From positions 1 to 14,310 of the forward strand of contig CAMDRY010000036.1 of the NCBI GenBank assembly GCA_945906975.1: a DNA stretch of 14,310 nt, given 5' to 3'. Below the pieces are notes generated by a model. The model worked only from the letters and a program-made list of their open reading frames with translations. It had not been told where the DNA came from and made no database searches. Positions 12,517-14,310 of this stretch are shown one piece after another. A program made the position numbers and the translations under genes. How positions within the stretch are numbered: position 1 is the stretch's first letter; each line of letters opens with the position of its first letter. This stretch comes from Bordetella parapertussis. GTDB lineage: Bacteria > Pseudomonadota > Gammaproteobacteria > Burkholderiales > SG8-39.

Positions 12517-13881
12517 ATGTTCGAAAAGATCCTCATCGCCAACAGAGGTGAGATCGCCCTACGCATCCAGCGCGCCTGTCGCGAAATGGATATAAAAACC
12601 GTGGTTGTGCATTCGGAGGCCGACCGCGAAGCCAAGTACGTAAAGCTCGCAGACGAGTCGGTATGCATAGGCCCGGCACCGTCAAAAGACAGCTACCTGA
12701 ATGTGCCGGCGATCATCAGCGCCGCCGAGGTGACCGACGCCGAGGCGATCCATCCCGGCTACGGCTTCCTGTCCGAAAATGCCGACTTCGCTGAGCGCGT
12801 TGAAAAAAGCGGTTTTGTTTTCATCGGGCCGCGCCCGGAAAACATCCGGCTGATGGGCGACAAAATCAGCGCCAAGGCGGCGATGCTCAAGGCCGGCGTG
12901 CCCTGTGTCCCCGGCTCGGAGGGCGCGTTGCCCGAAACAGCGGCCGAGATCGTCAAAATCGCCCGCGCCATCAAGTACCCGGTCATCATCAAGGCGGCGG
13001 GTGGGGGCGGCGGACGCGGCATGCGTGTGGTGCATACCGAAGCGGCGCTGGTTTCAGCCGTAAATCTGACCCGCGCCGAAGCGCAGGCGGCGTTCGGCAA
13101 TCCGATGGTTTATATGGAAAAGTACCTCGAGAACCCGCGCCACATCGAGATCCAGGTGCTATGCGACGGCTTCAAGAACGCAATTTATCTTGGTGAACGC
13201 GACTGCTCCATGCAACGGCGCCACCAGAAGATCTTGGAGGAGGCGCCGGCTCCGGAAATCACAGAGAAGTTGCGCGTCCGTGTCGGCGAGCGCTGTGTCG
13301 AAGCTTGCAAACGCATCAACTACCGCGGCGTTGGAACCTTCGAATTCTTGTATGAGAATGGTGAGTTCTTTTTCATCGAGATGAACACCCGCATACAGGT
13401 CGAACATCCGGTCACGGAAATGATAACCGGCATCGACTTGGTGCAACAGCAAATCCTCGTCGCCGCCGGCAACAAACTCACGATGCGTCAGCGCGACATC
13501 ACCCTTCGCGGCCACGCCATCGAATGTCGCATCAATGCCGAGGATCCCTACCGTTTTACGCCCTCGCCGGGACGCATCACCTCGTATCATCCTCCGGGCG
13601 GCCCGGGCATCCGCGTCGACTCGCATATCTATCAGGGTTATTTTGTGCCTCCGCACTACGACTCCATGGTTGGCAAGGTCATCGCTTACGGCGACACGCG
13701 CGATCAGGCCATCCGTCGCATGCGCATAGCGCTTTCGGAGATGGCCGTGGACGGCATCCAGACCAACCTGCCGCTGCACCGTGACTTGCTCGTCGATGCG
13801 CGCTTTATCAAAGGGGGGACCAGCATTCATTACCTTGAACAAAAGCTCGCGCAACAGAACAAGCGCGCCGAGAAAAAATAG
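12517..13881 (+). CDS. accC: Biotin carboxylase subunit of acetyl-CoA carboxylase (AccC)
   Basis: AccC carboxylates the biotin on AccB with ATP and bicarbonate. The 454-residue product starts [16 protein letters not shown] and has the ATP-grasp plan: the N-terminal biotin carboxylase domain (1-110), the ATP-grasp lid with [12 protein letters not shown] (160-171), [12 protein letters not shown] (227-238), [16 protein letters not shown] (286-301) and the C-terminal domain with CRINAEDP (337-344). From the ATG at 12517 the key residues fall on the same numbers as in E. coli: Lys116, Lys159, Glu276, Glu288, Asn290, Arg292 and Arg338. That favours this start over the GTG at 12511, which adds two residues. 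The Shine-Dalgarno is weak, suggesting translation coupled to accB. prmA starts 135 bases downstream. Confidence 0.98.
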   Translation: MFEKILIANRGEIALRIQRACREMDIKTVVVHSEADREAKYVKLADESVCIGPAPSKDSYLNVPAIISAAEVTDAEAIHPGYGFLSENADFAERVEKSGFVFIGPRPENIRLMGDKISAKAAMLKAGVPCVPGSEGALPETAAEIVKIARAIKYPVIIKAAGGGGGRGMRVVHTEAALVSAVNLTRAEAQAAFGNPMVYMEKYLENPRHIEIQVLCDGFKNAIYLGERDCSMQRRHQKILEEAPAPEITEKLRVRVGERCVEACKRINYRGVGTFEFLYENGEFFFIEMNTRIQVEHPVTEMITGIDLVQQQILVAAGNKLTMRQRDITLRGHAIECRINAEDPYRFTPSPGRITSYHPPGGPGIRVDSHIYQGYFVPPHYDSMVGKVIAYGDTRDQAIRRMRIALSEMAVDGIQTNLPLHRDLLVDARFIKGGTSIHYLEQKLAQQNKRAEKK

Positions 13882-14016
13882 TCTGCCATTGCGAGCCCAT
13901 CGAACGGAGATGCGCGTGCCAGTGCCTGCGATTGAAGCCATTCATTATTCCCTGAAAGGTCCGGGGTTTGCGTCCGTCGCCGCGTGGTTTTCCAATTTTC
14001 AGAATGAAAGCTGGCG

Positions 14017-14310
14017 ATGCCCTGGCTCTCTGTAATTCTGGAAACGGACGCAGCGCATGCCGAAACGCTTTCCGATGCGCTGATTGAGGCCGGCGCGCTT
14101 TCGGTAAGCGCGGAGGACGCCGATGCGGGCACCGCTGCGGAACAACCGCATTTCGGCGAGCCGGGCTCGGATGAGCGCGCCAGATGGTCGCGCTCACTGC
14201 TGAAAATGCTTTGCCGCCCCGAGGACGACGTTGCGGCGATGGTCGCGACGGCTGCCGCAGCCGCGGGCCTGTCCGCTGCGCCCGGCTATCGCATCGAATC
14301 AGTGGCCGAT
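14017..14310 (+). CDS. prmA: Ribosomal protein L11 methyltransferase PrmA, N-terminal 98 residues (3' cut by window edge)
   Basis: PrmA trimethylates ribosomal protein L11 with S-adenosylmethionine. The frame runs open from ATG 14017 to the end of the window. The peptide MPWLSVILETDAAHAETLSD, then ALIEAGALSVSAEDADAGT, EQPHFGEPGSD and the Ala-rich helix AAMVATAAAAAGLSAAPGY, matches the substrate-binding N-terminal domain of betaproteobacterial PrmA as I recall it. The methyltransferase domain is outside the window. A modest GAAAG (14006-14010) is the only Shine-Dalgarno candidate. The gene after accC is prmA in many Beta- and Gammaproteobacteria, which supports the call. The 135-base gap before it shows no convincing promoter or terminator. 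Confidence 0.88.
   Translation, partial: MPWLSVILETDAAHAETLSDALIEAGALSVSAEDADAGTAAEQPHFGEPGSDERARWSRSLLKMLCRPEDDVAAMVATAAAAAGLSAAPGYRIESVAD

Noticed and set aside
13911..14035. Short open frame (41 codons from ATG 13911, or from GTG 13917 with GGAG upstream) in the accC-prmA gap
   Set aside because: It overlaps the start of prmA out of frame, has no motif, and the GGAG match alone is weak; a leader peptide cannot be excluded.

Overview
The window looks like an ordinary chromosomal segment of a GC-rich betaproteobacterium. This rests on gene order (thiD-thiE-hemL; an RNB ribonuclease followed by a TonB-type protein and mtgA; aroQ-accB-accC-prmA) and on the close fit of the proteins to betaproteobacterial families as I remember them; no database search was made. 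I see no transposase, integrase, phage gene, CRISPR array, tRNA, rRNA or restriction/toxin system, so there is little sign of recent transfer. Both window edges cut a gene: thiD at the left and prmA at the right.

Left, plus strand (1-2409): the end of thiD, then thiE (thiamine phosphate synthase) and hemL (glutamate-1-semialdehyde aminomutase, tetrapyrrole synthesis). Two hairpins lie in the 165-base gap before hemL. hemL and mscL converge.

Middle, minus strand (2472-10123): read in transcription order, mpl (murein tripeptide ligase), a YqiA-like esterase overlapping mpl by GTGA, an RNB-family exoribonuclease, a TonB-type protein, mtgA (glycosyltransferase), mgtE (Mg2+ channel/transporter) and mscL (mechanosensitive channel). 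Most of the products serve the envelope: peptidoglycan recycling and polymerisation, energy transduction to the outer membrane, ion and osmotic control. mgtE probably has its own extended -10 promoter, placed inside an 11-base direct repeat.

Right, plus strand (10307-14310): a protein of unknown function with a nucleotidyltransferase-like motif, overlapping a membrane-anchored TlpA-type thioredoxin (TTGA), then aroQ (shikimate pathway), accB and accC (biotin carrier and biotin carboxylase of acetyl-CoA carboxylase) and the start of prmA (ribosomal protein L11 methyltransferase).

The two divergent operons meet in a 183-base region at 10124-10306. It holds a 65-base imperfect dyad whose arms carry mirror-image -10 elements facing outward, with the -35 candidates in its centre. 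A second hairpin with a perfect 9-bp stem follows directly. This is the most structured non-coding DNA in the window and the best candidate for something not yet described. Other points worth a look are the absence of aroE between tonB and mtgA, the uncharacterised nucleotidyltransferase-like protein, a Glu in place of an expected catalytic Asp in the RNB enzyme, and an exact AGGAGG inside aroQ.
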